From Flavobacteriales bacterium (lineage in GTDB: Bacteria; Bacteroidota; Bacteroidia; Flavobacteriales_D; Crocinitomicaceae), in contig JABXHO010000032.1 in assembly GCA_013373595.1 (NCBI GenBank), positions 25,063 to 89,062 of the forward strand: a stretch of DNA of 64,000 nt. Reading direction: 5' to 3'. Each line of letters starts with the position of its first letter. Within the stretch, counting starts at the first letter, position 1. Below the pieces are notes generated by a model. The model worked only from the letters and a program-made list of their open reading frames with translations. It made no database searches and was not told the DNA's origin. The translations under genes and the position numbers were made by a program. This document shows, piece by piece, positions 9,259 through 18,389 of the stretch.

Positions 9259-9882
9259 ATGAATCAAACAAAGCAGAAAATTCTCTCGCGCTCTCGCGAA
9301 CTATTTAATGATCTGGGAACCACAAATGTTTCTCTCAGGAACATTGCAGATGATATGAAGATTAGTGTCGGGAACTTGCAATATCATTTCAAAAAACGCG
9401 AAGACATCATCGAAGCCTTGTACTTTCAGTTGGTGGAAGAAATGAACACCATTATGCTTGACCCTACTGCCAACCTACTTCAATCGGTGCTCGATGTTTC
9501 CTCCAACATGATTTCTAAACTCTATGAATACCGATTTTTCTTTTTGGATTTCGTTGCGTTAACACGTAAAAATCAAACAATTAAACAACACTATTCAGAA
9601 TTATCGAAACAGCGCGAGTATCAATTTATGAACATGGTAGACGTGATGATTCAAAATAGTCTGTTTCGAGAAGAACGCCTAAAAAATGAATATCTCGGAC
9701 TCTTCAAACGCATCGAATTGATGACGAATTTCTGGTTTTCTTCTGTGTTAATTCAAGAAGATACACTTTCAGAACATTGCCTAAGCGATTTTAAACAAAT
9801 GATTCATCAAAGTATGTTTCCGTATTTAACGGTGCGTGGAAGGGAGGAGTTTGCCGCAGCATTTCCAGAAGTGATGGTTTGA
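9259..9882 (+). CDS. TetR/AcrR family transcriptional regulator
   Basis: 207 residues. The N-terminal helix-turn-helix is visible at ~18-52 (VSLRNIADDMKISVGNLQYHFKKRE), and the rest is an all-helical ligand-binding domain with a TetR_C-like FFLDFVALTR segment. It is transcribed away from the flavin monooxygenase/DUF3995 pair, and two matching palindromes lie in the shared 84-bp intergenic region. It is probably a self-regulated repressor released by a small molecule. Confidence 0.92.
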   Translation: MNQTKQKILSRSRELFNDLGTTNVSLRNIADDMKISVGNLQYHFKKREDIIEALYFQLVEEMNTIMLDPTANLLQSVLDVSSNMISKLYEYRFFFLDFVALTRKNQTIKQHYSELSKQREYQFMNMVDVMIQNSLFREERLKNEYLGLFKRIELMTNFWFSSVLIQEDTLSEHCLSDFKQMIHQSMFPYLTVRGREEFAAAFPEVMV

Positions 9883-9895
9883 TTGGCATCCAAAA

Positions 9896-10987
9896 TTAAC
9901 GTCTTCGTCTCCAAAACTCACTCAACCACCGTGTTTCTCCACCATAAAAAACACTTCGATGATGTAAATATTGCTCCCACACCTGCTCCATTTGTTGAGA
10001 GTACAATCTCGCCACCTCATCCTTAAAGCTGCACTCTGCAATTAAGTGTTTCAGTTGCATTGCGCTTGCCATGGCGTTGAACATTCCTTGTGAAGATAAA
10101 GGGTCAAGACTCACAGCCGCATCTCCAATTGCTGCCCATCGCTTTCCTGCTACCACCTGCAACTTCGTTGAGTTGGCTGCAGTGATTCCTTGGTATTCAA
10201 TCTCTTCTTCTCTTCCCTGAAGAATTTTACGCATTTGTTCATTTTCTTGAGCGAAGTCGAGGAAGGAATCAACCGATTTTAGTGCACTTTTATCGAATAA
10301 GTCGGAATCCGTATGAAAGGCTACAACGCGCTTTCCATTGGGAACAACAGCACTGTACCACCAGCCATTTGGGCCCGAAGCAATTGTACTCATCTTGTTT
10401 TCTTCAGCGTTCGGAAGTGTTACCCAACACGCGATTAACTTGTCGACCACCTCCCGCTTTACCCCAATGCTCCGAGCAAAATGTGATTGTCGCCCACTCG
10501 CATCAATTATATAGTTAGCAGAAATCTGTAATGCTTCACCCTCGTTCGATTTTACTTCTACGCTCCACGTCTGCTTCGTTTCATCGAATGCACTCGACTG
10601 TAGCGCTGTTCCCCACAAACATTCTACACCTCGGCTCTCCGCTGAGTTCCGAAGGAATTGTTCGAAGGCTTTTCGGTCCAAACTCTTTACATAACCATCT
10701 GGATTGCGCATGTGATCCACAACCTGCACAGTATCACTTCCCCAATAGGATTGCATTGCAAAGTTTTGCCTAAAAATCGGTGGAGATTGACTTTCCAACT
10801 CTTGTAAAAGGTCAAGTTCACTTAAAACGCGCTTCGCTGCAGGAGCGAGTGACTCTCCAATTCGCTCAATGGGTTCCAAACGCTTGTCGATAAGTGTTAC
10901 GCGATGGGAACCCACCAAAGAGATGGCGGCAATACAACCTGCTATGCCGCCACCTACAATCAGAATGTCTGTATTATTTTTTGACAA
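9896..10987 (-). CDS. LodB-like flavoprotein (CTQ maturation)
   Basis: 363 residues with an FAD Rossmann motif at the N-terminus (ILIVGGGIAGC), a GWWYSA motif near the middle and GDAAVSLDPLSSQGM near the C-terminus. The family covers tryptophan-halogenase-like and LodB flavoproteins. LodB is needed to form the cysteine tryptophylquinone cofactor of LodA oxidases. The gene follows a LodA-like gene by six bases, which strongly favours the LodB role over a halogenase. The only start that keeps the Rossmann motif is a TTG at 10987. Confidence 0.8.
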   Translation of the reverse strand: MSKNNTDILIVGGGIAGCIAAISLVGSHRVTLIDKRLEPIERIGESLAPAAKRVLSELDLLQELESQSPPIFRQNFAMQSYWGSDTVQVVDHMRNPDGYVKSLDRKAFEQFLRNSAESRGVECLWGTALQSSAFDETKQTWSVEVKSNEGEALQISANYIIDASGRQSHFARSIGVKREVVDKLIACWVTLPNAEENKMSTIASGPNGWWYSAVVPNGKRVVAFHTDSDLFDKSALKSVDSFLDFAQENEQMRKILQGREEEIEYQGITAANSTKLQVVAGKRWAAIGDAAVSLDPLSSQGMFNAMASAMQLKHLIAECSFKDEVARLYSQQMEQVWEQYLHHRSVFYGGETRWLSEFWRRRR

Positions 10988-10993
10988 TGGTTC

Positions 10994-13900
10994 CTATTTC
11001 GGTATAAAACGTTGGAAACGAACCATTCGCTCTGGCACTCCCACTTCATTGCGCGGTTGACGTGCATGCGGAAGAGTTGCAACTTTCGTCCATTTGTGTA
11101 CCTCCGAAGAGAGTAAACTCACCAGTTTCTCAACCTCTGAAGTTACGTCTTCGTCTTTCACCAACTCATCTTTCACCATGTTCAGCAATTGATCACGTGT
11201 ACTTTCCATGTTTTCTTGCTCATTCAGCAATCCTTCTTTGGAGAGATGATCCAATGAGAAATTCACCAATGCTTTCTCTTTTTTGTCGAGGTTTTTGTTT
11301 TCTAACATCTCGCGTAAGCGTTGTTCCGTTTGACGCAAAAGCACTTCGTTTTGCTCGTCGGTTGGCGGAACTCCAATTTGCATTTCTCGTGGGAAGAGCG
11401 GATTATCGGGCACCCCTGGTCGATGTTGAACGATCGCCAATTTATCGAAATACTTGATCATTGAATTGATCTGATTCGTTTGTGTGGGCGCCATGCCATC
11501 AAGCGGTAAGTCATCGAGCCAGAAATAGCGGTATGCAAACGCTTCACGACGTGTTTCTTCATCCAAATTAGGATCGATCGTTTCGTGATAACGTTCTTCA
11601 CTTAAAATGTTGTTGGGAACACGAGCTGGCCAGAACGTCGGCAAATAGGGATCGTACGAAGTTGTATATCCATCGCGACAACTCGCTGTGTCTGTTTGCC
11701 ATGGAACCGCCATCCAACGTGTAACTCCCCCAGGAACTTGTCCACCGAGCAATGGTCCCGCAGGCATCATGAGTACATCTGCATTCATTGTTGAACCGTA
11801 ATAGTTGTAATCCGTTTTGGGCTTTTTCGGTGCATGTTTCAAGCGGAAAGGCGCCGAGTACATTCCCGACGTTCGCATGGGCCACGTCATTTCGCAGCCA
11901 GGGTGGAACGCATCTGCCAAACAGAAGTCCATTGCTGCCTTCGTCAGCATATCCGGTTGTTCCGAAACGGGATAATCATCAATTTTCTTGGGTGGTTCCA
12001 CATGTGGGCAACCAGTCATATCAACAAAATCAGCATCGAAATCGCCTTCAACCCATTGGTCTAGGAAGGACAATTGCAGTTTTGATAAGGTTGAATGTTG
12101 GCGCGGCGAGCCTTGAGAAGGAATTGCCACAGCATCTCCGTACAGCCACGGCCACAACTGTGGAGCAGTTGCTCCTGGTTCATCAAATCGGCGGAAATTA
12201 TTCGAAATTGTTCGTCGAAGTTCTAGGTTCGCTGAAGAAGGATCGTTTAATTTTTTCACCCATTCCACACTCGTATAGTTGAACTGTCCGCCCCAGCCAA
12301 AAGCCCCGGCAAAACCAGCATTCACCCATTGTAAGTTTGTCATGCGCTCAAAAATCGGCAAGATGTCCTTTTTGAACGAAGGTCGTGCAGGGCGTTCCAT
12401 CATCTTCGCTTCTACAGCAACGCTGCGCATCAAATCCCACATGGTTCGAACCGATTTTTGCATCGGTGCATAATCGGGAGGAGCACATACTGCCCAAGCA
12501 GGCTCTACTTTTAGTTTAACACCTTCGTAGATCACTTTTGCCGTGATAGGGCCATCAGACATATCATCGTGCCACCCTTCATTGTTTGCAAATGTAATGG
12601 CTCGATCTCCGTTTACATTCTCGGATTTTCCATGTCCTCCGAGCATAATCAAGCGTCCGTGTTCATCCGAGCGCATTTCTCCGAGGTACACTTTCTTTCC
12701 CATGAACTTGCCCGTAAATGTCTTGCCTTCGGTTACATTTGGGCTTGACAGTTTTTCTTTTCCGCCATCGATCAATAATTTTTTACGGTTTTTGACATCG
12801 ATATTGCGAAGCAAGGAAGGCGGAATTTCAGGATTATTTGCGTCCGGAATATCCAAGGCAATTTGAAATTGGTACCAAGAAGCTTTCTGATTCGCTAGAT
12901 GTGCATGCCACGTAATTTCGGCATTTTCCATCGTTAATTCTTTCACCGCTCTTCCCGCAGCATTCAAGCCGTAAATGCGGAACTGTGCCGCTTGACGTTT
13001 AATTGCTCCTGTTTTATCGCGGTACGCGTAAGGATCATCTTTTACCTCTGGTTCGTCCACAAGTGGACCGATAAAGTATTCATCTTCACTATTTCCAACA
13101 CGCATAATTCCGATTGGGGGATAAATCGCTGCTTTCACAATACAGTCGCTATCTTCATCCGTATTTTCTTTAAACGAAGGGTTTATTTCCTTCGGTTCTT
13201 GTTGGGATTGTCCATTGGCTTGATGTCGCACTTGTGCACTTGCAGCGTATACGGTTCTTCTCGCCTCTGCAATTGAACCAAGCGGTTCATGTTGTGCCAG
13301 TGTTCGCCAAATATTGAATGACAAAGCCCTTCCGAATTCAGATTGCCCAATGTCTGTAATGTCTTGCTGAGGAAGGTGTAGTTTCGCGATGCATACGTAT
13401 GGACTTTCTTCTGTGCTCCACACATCTTGCGCATCATTGAGTGGCATTGTTTCCTCATTCGTTCGTGGTTGAATTTCAAATCGGAACGTAGCACTTCCAT
13501 TTCTCAAGCGGCTTTCTAGGTCTAACTTGAGGTAATTGTTATCGTCAAATGGCGCTCCTTTGTAGGTGTCGTCGGGTACTAGACGGTACTTTACAATGTT
13601 CGAATCGCCTAATTTGAACGGGAGAATTGCCCAATAGCTTGCACTCAAGCAACTTGCCTCCTCTTTCATCATTGCATTGAGGATTTCGGCAACTTTTGGG
13701 TGTTTATTGATGTACGACGGATAATCTCCATCAACCACTCCAGCTGTCGTGAACGCACACATCTGTTGCGCATCCCGAGCAAAGAATCTATCAATATTTT
13801 GAAAGATGAAGTCGGCATTTGTTCCTTCTCCAAATAACTTCGGCCCTTCGACACCGAACAACTTCAGTCCAACTCCCATTGTGGTATGTAAATCTGGGGA

Positions 13901-14200
13901 TGTGGGGCCTGTATCACTTGAAAAGCGGACAACAGACTCGTAACGTGTGCCTGCAAAAATTCCTACTTTGTATTCCTCTGGAATATCTTCATTTACGACA
14001 AACTCGCCGTATGCGATTCCGTGTTGTTTTCTGAATACAGATCGCTCTGCTGGTTTCTGTCCACGTTCAATTCGGGTTTTTTGTCCCATTTCCACGAACA
14101 TCTCTTTTAGACGTTGTGTTACTTTTTCAGTACTTCCGTGACTATCCCAGCACTTTACGTCATTAGATGTCGCTTTTTTGCCATCATTATTTTCTTTCAT
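10994..14200 (-). CDS. Catalase-like domain fused to LodA/GoxA-type CTQ amino-acid oxidase
   Basis: 1068 residues in two parts. Residues ~20-330 are catalase-like: a distal His in RKQHGIAYGEF (H60), RFSSDTG (~92-98), an Asn in FQNIDRFFARD (N135), and R314/Y318 in RRTVYAASAQVRH, with the Arg-x3-Tyr spacing of the catalase proximal haem ligand. Residues ~350-1068 are LodA-like, starting at IYPPIGIMRVGNS. Cys769 (HPGCEMTW) and Trp834 (AVPWQTD) are 65 residues apart, exactly the spacing of Cys516 and Trp581 that form the quinone cofactor in Marinomonas LodA. LodA enzymes deaminate amino acids oxidatively, releasing NH3 and H2O2, which the fused catalase module could remove. There is no signal peptide. 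The LodB-like gene follows after 6 bp. Substrate unknown. Confidence 0.85.
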   Translation of the reverse strand: MKENNDGKKATSNDVKCWDSHGSTEKVTQRLKEMFVEMGQKTRIERGQKPAERSVFRKQHGIAYGEFVVNEDIPEEYKVGIFAGTRYESVVRFSSDTGPTSPDLHTTMGVGLKLFGVEGPKLFGEGTNADFIFQNIDRFFARDAQQMCAFTTAGVVDGDYPSYINKHPKVAEILNAMMKEEASCLSASYWAILPFKLGDSNIVKYRLVPDDTYKGAPFDDNNYLKLDLESRLRNGSATFRFEIQPRTNEETMPLNDAQDVWSTEESPYVCIAKLHLPQQDITDIGQSEFGRALSFNIWRTLAQHEPLGSIAEARRTVYAASAQVRHQANGQSQQEPKEINPSFKENTDEDSDCIVKAAIYPPIGIMRVGNSEDEYFIGPLVDEPEVKDDPYAYRDKTGAIKRQAAQFRIYGLNAAGRAVKELTMENAEITWHAHLANQKASWYQFQIALDIPDANNPEIPPSLLRNIDVKNRKKLLIDGGKEKLSSPNVTEGKTFTGKFMGKKVYLGEMRSDEHGRLIMLGGHGKSENVNGDRAITFANNEGWHDDMSDGPITAKVIYEGVKLKVEPAWAVCAPPDYAPMQKSVRTMWDLMRSVAVEAKMMERPARPSFKKDILPIFERMTNLQWVNAGFAGAFGWGGQFNYTSVEWVKKLNDPSSANLELRRTISNNFRRFDEPGATAPQLWPWLYGDAVAIPSQGSPRQHSTLSKLQLSFLDQWVEGDFDADFVDMTGCPHVEPPKKIDDYPVSEQPDMLTKAAMDFCLADAFHPGCEMTWPMRTSGMYSAPFRLKHAPKKPKTDYNYYGSTMNADVLMMPAGPLLGGQVPGGVTRWMAVPWQTDTASCRDGYTTSYDPYLPTFWPARVPNNILSEERYHETIDPNLDEETRREAFAYRYFWLDDLPLDGMAPTQTNQINSMIKYFDKLAIVQHRPGVPDNPLFPREMQIGVPPTDEQNEVLLRQTEQRLREMLENKNLDKKEKALVNFSLDHLSKEGLLNEQENMESTRDQLLNMVKDELVKDEDVTSEVEKLVSLLSSEVHKWTKVATLPHARQPRNEVGVPERMVRFQRFIPK

Positions 14201-14350
14201 GATTGATGTGGTTAAGTTCGTTAATACAGCACAGGGCAGTGAACACCCTGAGTTGTGTGTTGGTCGAAATTAGCCATTTGTTTTGTGTGGAGGATAGGTA
14301 GATTTACCTGTTTCGATGCTGTTCGTTAAACGTTTGTTGCGCCAAGGATG

Positions 14351-14409
14351 GTAGTGGAAAGCCCGCATTCCGATGTTTATCGGAAGAGGACTTGCAGCGG
14401 ACAGCCTGC
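14351..14409. repeat. Structured intergenic element with two direct repeats around a hairpin
   Basis: Within the 265-bp gap upstream of the LodA fusion, GTAGTGGAAAGCCCGC (14351-14366) and GCAGCGGACAGCCTGC (14394-14409) match at 12 of 16 positions. They flank a 7-bp hairpin, TTCCGAT-GTTT-ATCGGAA (14368-14385). It resembles short intergenic elements seen in flavobacterial genomes, but I cannot name a family. The rest of the gap shows no gene. Confidence 0.35.
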
Positions 14410-14465
14410 TCGGGCGCCCAAAGAATTCACCGAGAATGTTATTGATTTTGTCTTAAGCTCTCGGT

Positions 14466-15713
14466 TTATTCAATGCGCATGATTTTTTCGTTATGGTACA
14501 ACTGATCAACGCGCACACGTATGGTATACATACCAATGGGAAGTGAGGTAAGATCGAGTTGAGTTTGGTTCTTCGCAGTTAAGAGACATCTACCTTCTAA
14601 ATCGTACAGCTTTAACTCGATTTCCTGATACGGCACATCTATAGAGAGATACACCACTCCACTGCTAGGGTTTGGATAGAGTTTCAACTCATTTAGTTGA
14701 TCTTCGTCATTTGGCGCAGCCAAAAACTCTGGGCAAGAATCCGTCGAGGAGAAGTTCGCGTCTGCCCAAGTATTAAAGTCTTGCATTAATGAATCATACG
14801 TGTGGTATTGGAACTCAAATGGCCACGGTTCGATGTATCGAATATTTAGATCTTTGGCTTGTGTGAAAACCGTTTCGTAGAGACTATCTTGGAATCGATG
14901 TAGTTGATCTGAGCGCCCGATCACTTGAGCATATTTGTCGCCTGGGAAATCCATAATGAAATCCACCAAATCTGTTTGATAGCTTGTTTTTCCCGAAATC
15001 CACCACATTCCAAGTCCGACCCTGTTACACAGGCTGGCATCATTGTATAAATCATTGATAATTGTTGCCGGAACGAGCGTATCATTATCAATTTCGTGAA
15101 CTTCGAATACGATTGGTTTATCTGGAAATGCATCAGCGAACCACTTTGCGGTTGTCTTGGCAGCTGAAATCCATTTACTGTTCGTAAATCCACCAGAGTA
15201 AAACTGCGTCATATCCACACCATTCAAGTGTCCTTCTACGCCATTCGAGGTCATTTGTGTGACATACACATGCGACAACATTGTGTCTGATGCGTACTGA
15301 TTCCCTAATTCTTCAATCAGTTGATCGAGTCTTAATTTACATTGAAAATTCCACCATTTTGGCAATCGCCATGTTTGATTTTGGTAAGTAAAACTTTGGT
15401 AAGGAACATTGAGTGAGTCGATGAGCCAACTTGGGCTTCCAAAAGCTCCTCCTGCAATTGCCAAGGAATACTTCAATCCTTCGGCTTTTACCGTGCTAAT
15501 TTTAGCATTCAAAGCTGTAAAATCGAATACTCCTGGTGATGTTTCAATATTGGCCCATGTTTCCATCAATAATACTCCACGAACGTCAGAATGCGCTAAA
15601 ACAGCAGGGTTAGTGCCATTTGTGCCTGCAAAACAACCGCGCGGTTTTTCAATGTCTTGAGCATTCAAATTAAGGGTAAGAGCTAGTAGAAATATGGGTA
15701 AAAGCTTGAACAT
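14466..15713 (-). CDS. T9SS-sorted glycosidase-like TIM-barrel protein
   Basis: 415 residues: signal peptide MFKLLPIFLLALTLNLNA, a catalytic-looking region (~25-330) with many Trp residues and a TIM-barrel rhythm (WANIETSPGVFDFTALNAKI as in GH42-like proteins; VFEVHEIDND may hold an acidic catalytic residue), and a C-terminal type A T9SS sorting domain from ~345 (LKLYPNPSSGVVYLS ... LYDLEGR ... LPIGMYTIRV). It is therefore exported and probably attached to the cell surface. The glycosidase call rests on fold-like features only; a specific family cannot be assigned by eye. Confidence 0.75.
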   Translation of the reverse strand: MFKLLPIFLLALTLNLNAQDIEKPRGCFAGTNGTNPAVLAHSDVRGVLLMETWANIETSPGVFDFTALNAKISTVKAEGLKYSLAIAGGAFGSPSWLIDSLNVPYQSFTYQNQTWRLPKWWNFQCKLRLDQLIEELGNQYASDTMLSHVYVTQMTSNGVEGHLNGVDMTQFYSGGFTNSKWISAAKTTAKWFADAFPDKPIVFEVHEIDNDTLVPATIINDLYNDASLCNRVGLGMWWISGKTSYQTDLVDFIMDFPGDKYAQVIGRSDQLHRFQDSLYETVFTQAKDLNIRYIEPWPFEFQYHTYDSLMQDFNTWADANFSSTDSCPEFLAAPNDEDQLNELKLYPNPSSGVVYLSIDVPYQEIELKLYDLEGRCLLTAKNQTQLDLTSLPIGMYTIRVRVDQLYHNEKIMRIE

Positions 15714-15749
15714 AGTAGTGTTTTGGGTTGACTATAATTGTGTGATTCG

Positions 15750-16478
15750 TTAGCGTCTGACAACTTTCGCTACTCCAGATTCGGAAATTTTCGGGTTCGT
15801 CACGTTTCCTTTGTAATACAGATTACTGGTTCCTGACACATCTCCTACCAGTGTTTTCTTGCAGGTAATTTTTGCCGAACTGGCTCCTGACAAATCCACA
15901 TCTGCTTCTACCGTCTCAAAGTCGTAATCCGTCAAACTACTCGCTCCACTTAATTCAATTCTAGCTTCTTGAGTAGATCCTTCAATCTTTGCATGTGCCG
16001 CTCCTGAGAGTTCAATATCTGCCTCAGAAACCAGGATCGTCCCATCAAAATTCGCCGCTCCAGAAGATTCCAATTTGAGTGAATTGTCTTCCAAGGTATT
16101 TTTCAATGAAACGGATGACGCTCCAGAAAGATAGAATTCGTTTAGCTTCGATGTGGTGATGTGAACCTCTAATTTACCAGGAGATTGGAAGCTTACGTTT
16201 TCGTCTTGTTTGATCACCAAGGTATGAGACTTTACCTTTACCGAAATGTGCTTTTGTAAGTTTTCGGGGGCCTCTACTTCCACTTTTTCTTCAGGTCCAT
16301 ACGTCACATCCACCGAAAATGCGCCTGATACATCGATGCGATCAAAGTTGCGCACTTCTCTAGTTTCTGTAGTACTCTTTTTTGATGCTTTGACGGATTT
16401 TTTTCCTCCCCAGTTTGACATCGAATAAGCCACAAGAGCAATTGCTACTAATGCAAGGATAACCGGTATTTTTTTCAT
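15750..16478 (-). CDS. DUF2807 (head GIN domain) protein, second copy
   Basis: About 242 residues; the MKK start at 16478 is preferred over an ATG two codons upstream. An N-terminal hydrophobic helix (IPVILALVAIALVAYS) lacks a clear lipobox, unlike the copy at 15-728. LSGAS/LSGAA/SSGAA motifs recur about every 20 residues and build a beta-solenoid. The early segment (TTETREVRNFDRIDVSGAFSVDVTYGPEE) is closely parallel to the first copy. The gene lies next to the T9SS cargo gene on the same strand; function unknown. Confidence 0.82.
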   Translation of the reverse strand: MKKIPVILALVAIALVAYSMSNWGGKKSVKASKKSTTETREVRNFDRIDVSGAFSVDVTYGPEEKVEVEAPENLQKHISVKVKSHTLVIKQDENVSFQSPGKLEVHITTSKLNEFYLSGASSVSLKNTLEDNSLKLESSGAANFDGTILVSEADIELSGAAHAKIEGSTQEARIELSGASSLTDYDFETVEADVDLSGASSAKITCKKTLVGDVSGTSNLYYKGNVTNPKISESGVAKVVRR

Positions 16479-16562
16479 AATCAATCGAATAATGGATGAT
16501 TTAATAGAGTGAAAGTAAGCAATTTTCCACCAATTTTGCCCTTTTTAGCTAGACCAGTTTCC

Positions 16563-16602
16563 AAAAACAAAAGGACCACCTCATTCACTGAAGTAGCCCT
16601 TT
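16563..16602 (-). terminator. Probable terminator of the metallophosphoesterase gene
   Basis: On the minus strand AAAGG..C.AC.TCA pairs with TGA.GT.G.CCTTT, followed by TTTTGTTTTTGG. It sits 46 bases beyond the phosphoesterase stop codon, between it and the DUF2807 gene. The stem has several mismatches. Confidence 0.5.
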
Positions 16603-16648
16603 GCCCTTGTTTCGGTTTTTGGTCGTCAGGTTTTAGATGAAACAAAGC

Positions 16649-18379
16649 TTAGTCAAAAATGGGTCTGATCATGGTTCGCAAATCGATGGTTTCCACATCA
16701 TCCTCCGAATACCTCAGTTGACCTTTTATGCTTTTCCAGGTTGTTTTTCTGAGATTCTTGTCGTTATCGAAGGACCATGAGACGATATAATCTTTGTCTC
16801 CACGAATTTCTACACACCAAATAAGGTTTTCGAAACGTCCGGCAGAACCCGAGTTCAAATAGTGATTACACGGTTTGAGTACATCACCGTCACGACGCAG
16901 TGCATTTTGTCGTGGCTCGTGTGTGTGTCCCAGAACAAGTGTCGGTATTTCCTTTCCTGTGTTAATTCGCATGCTTTTGAAAATTCGTTCGTACTCCACA
17001 CACAAATTGATTTCATTCATGTGTCGGAACTTGAACATTTCGTCACCCGTTAGCACCTCCAAAGCCGTTGCGTAATAACCAGAAGCAGGGTCGTCGCTGT
17101 CATTTTCGAAATACTCCCACGCAATTTCATGTTCGAGCAATGACTCTACAAAATCTTTGCTGTCACGCTTGATGGCATTTTTCGAATTAAACACCAAGGC
17201 ATTCTTCAAGCCCGTTGTGTCATCGTTTGGATTATTCGGTCCTTCACCAAATTTTCCATACGTTTCACGCGCCAACCAGTTTTCAAATGTATTTCCGACC
17301 GTCCATTTTTTTGTGTCTTTTGACTCCCAAAAACGATCGGGTCCTTGAAATGCCCATGATACATTCTCTGAGTAGATTTCTCCAAAACTTTTTGCCCATT
17401 GAATATCACCATGTATCTGGCTTACTGAATCAAATTGATGACCATGTAGCACCACATACTCAATATGTCTATCTCGTTTGATCGTTAACACATCAGCAAC
17501 GTCCATCCCCAATTCATCTTCAATTCGATTCTTCAAATCTCGTTCAAAAGGCTCATCGGAATACGTATCGTGATTTCCTGTTAGACGAACGTATTTGTCT
17601 TTTGCAATAAACTTTGTTTTGATTGCCTTGTAGTAATCTTGAAAAGAATCAATTACGTTTTCGAGCGTTTCCATCCGTTTTGCATATCGAACTTCTAAGA
17701 ATTCCTTCCAATCCAAATTATCTACTATTGGGAACTTTCCAACCGATTTTGCTCGTTTCTCAGCCTCTTCCATGGACACATCATAGATAATGCATTCTTC
17801 AACATCTCCATTTTCCACCAAGCAATACGACTTATTGGAATAGTAGTCCAACACCTTCAAATACAACTCTTTGTTGAAGTCTTTGAAATAGTTAGGCAAC
17901 TTGGACAGGTTCGTCATATGTAAATCGGAAAACACCACGAAATTCTCATCCGAGCGTTCTACCTTTCTACAAAATGATATGGCATCAACCGATTCACCAC
18001 TAGCTATTTTCGCTACTCGCTCGTATGCCAGCATCAAATCTTCCTCAATCTTCTTTTTGATTTCCTTCCCGTCTTTGTCTTTACTCTTCTTATAAACGTT
18101 CGACTTTTGGCTGACTTTCCAGAGTTCTCTAAAAATATCCTCTCTTTCATTCAGATTAAAATGCTTAGACAGTGCAATTAAGATGTTTCTAGGTATTTTT
18201 TCCAAATCTACATTGAGATTCCATTCATCACGAAACTCTATAAAATTCACATCTGCGATCTTCTCCTTCACATGATTGACAACAGATCCTTTTGTGAAGT
18301 CTTTCATATCTCTGAGTGAGAAGGCGTCCTTATCCAGTCCGAAGTTCGGCTGAATGTCTTTCTTTACTGTAAATGGCAT
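16649..18379 (-). CDS. Calcineurin-like metallophosphoesterase
   Basis: 576 residues. The dimetal site motifs appear in order: SDLHMTN (~150), an ENGDVEE segment (GD, ~195), GNHDTYSD (~269), HGHQFD (~325) and LGHTHEPR (~485). There is no signal peptide, so it is probably cytoplasmic. The first ~140 residues are extra and unrecognised (Lys-rich, helical). It starts 10 bases after the end of the peptidase-G2-like gene on the same strand, so the two are likely co-transcribed. Substrate (nucleotide, phosphodiester or protein) cannot be told. Confidence 0.87.
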   Translation of the reverse strand: MPFTVKKDIQPNFGLDKDAFSLRDMKDFTKGSVVNHVKEKIADVNFIEFRDEWNLNVDLEKIPRNILIALSKHFNLNEREDIFRELWKVSQKSNVYKKSKDKDGKEIKKKIEEDLMLAYERVAKIASGESVDAISFCRKVERSDENFVVFSDLHMTNLSKLPNYFKDFNKELYLKVLDYYSNKSYCLVENGDVEECIIYDVSMEEAEKRAKSVGKFPIVDNLDWKEFLEVRYAKRMETLENVIDSFQDYYKAIKTKFIAKDKYVRLTGNHDTYSDEPFERDLKNRIEDELGMDVADVLTIKRDRHIEYVVLHGHQFDSVSQIHGDIQWAKSFGEIYSENVSWAFQGPDRFWESKDTKKWTVGNTFENWLARETYGKFGEGPNNPNDDTTGLKNALVFNSKNAIKRDSKDFVESLLEHEIAWEYFENDSDDPASGYYATALEVLTGDEMFKFRHMNEINLCVEYERIFKSMRINTGKEIPTLVLGHTHEPRQNALRRDGDVLKPCNHYLNSGSAGRFENLIWCVEIRGDKDYIVSWSFDNDKNLRKTTWKSIKGQLRYSEDDVETIDLRTMIRPIFD

Positions 18380-18389
18380 AGGCTCGGAT

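Noticed and set aside
9896..10987. Tryptophan halogenase
   Set aside because: The fold family is shared, but immediate linkage to a LodA-like gene makes the LodB role far more likely.
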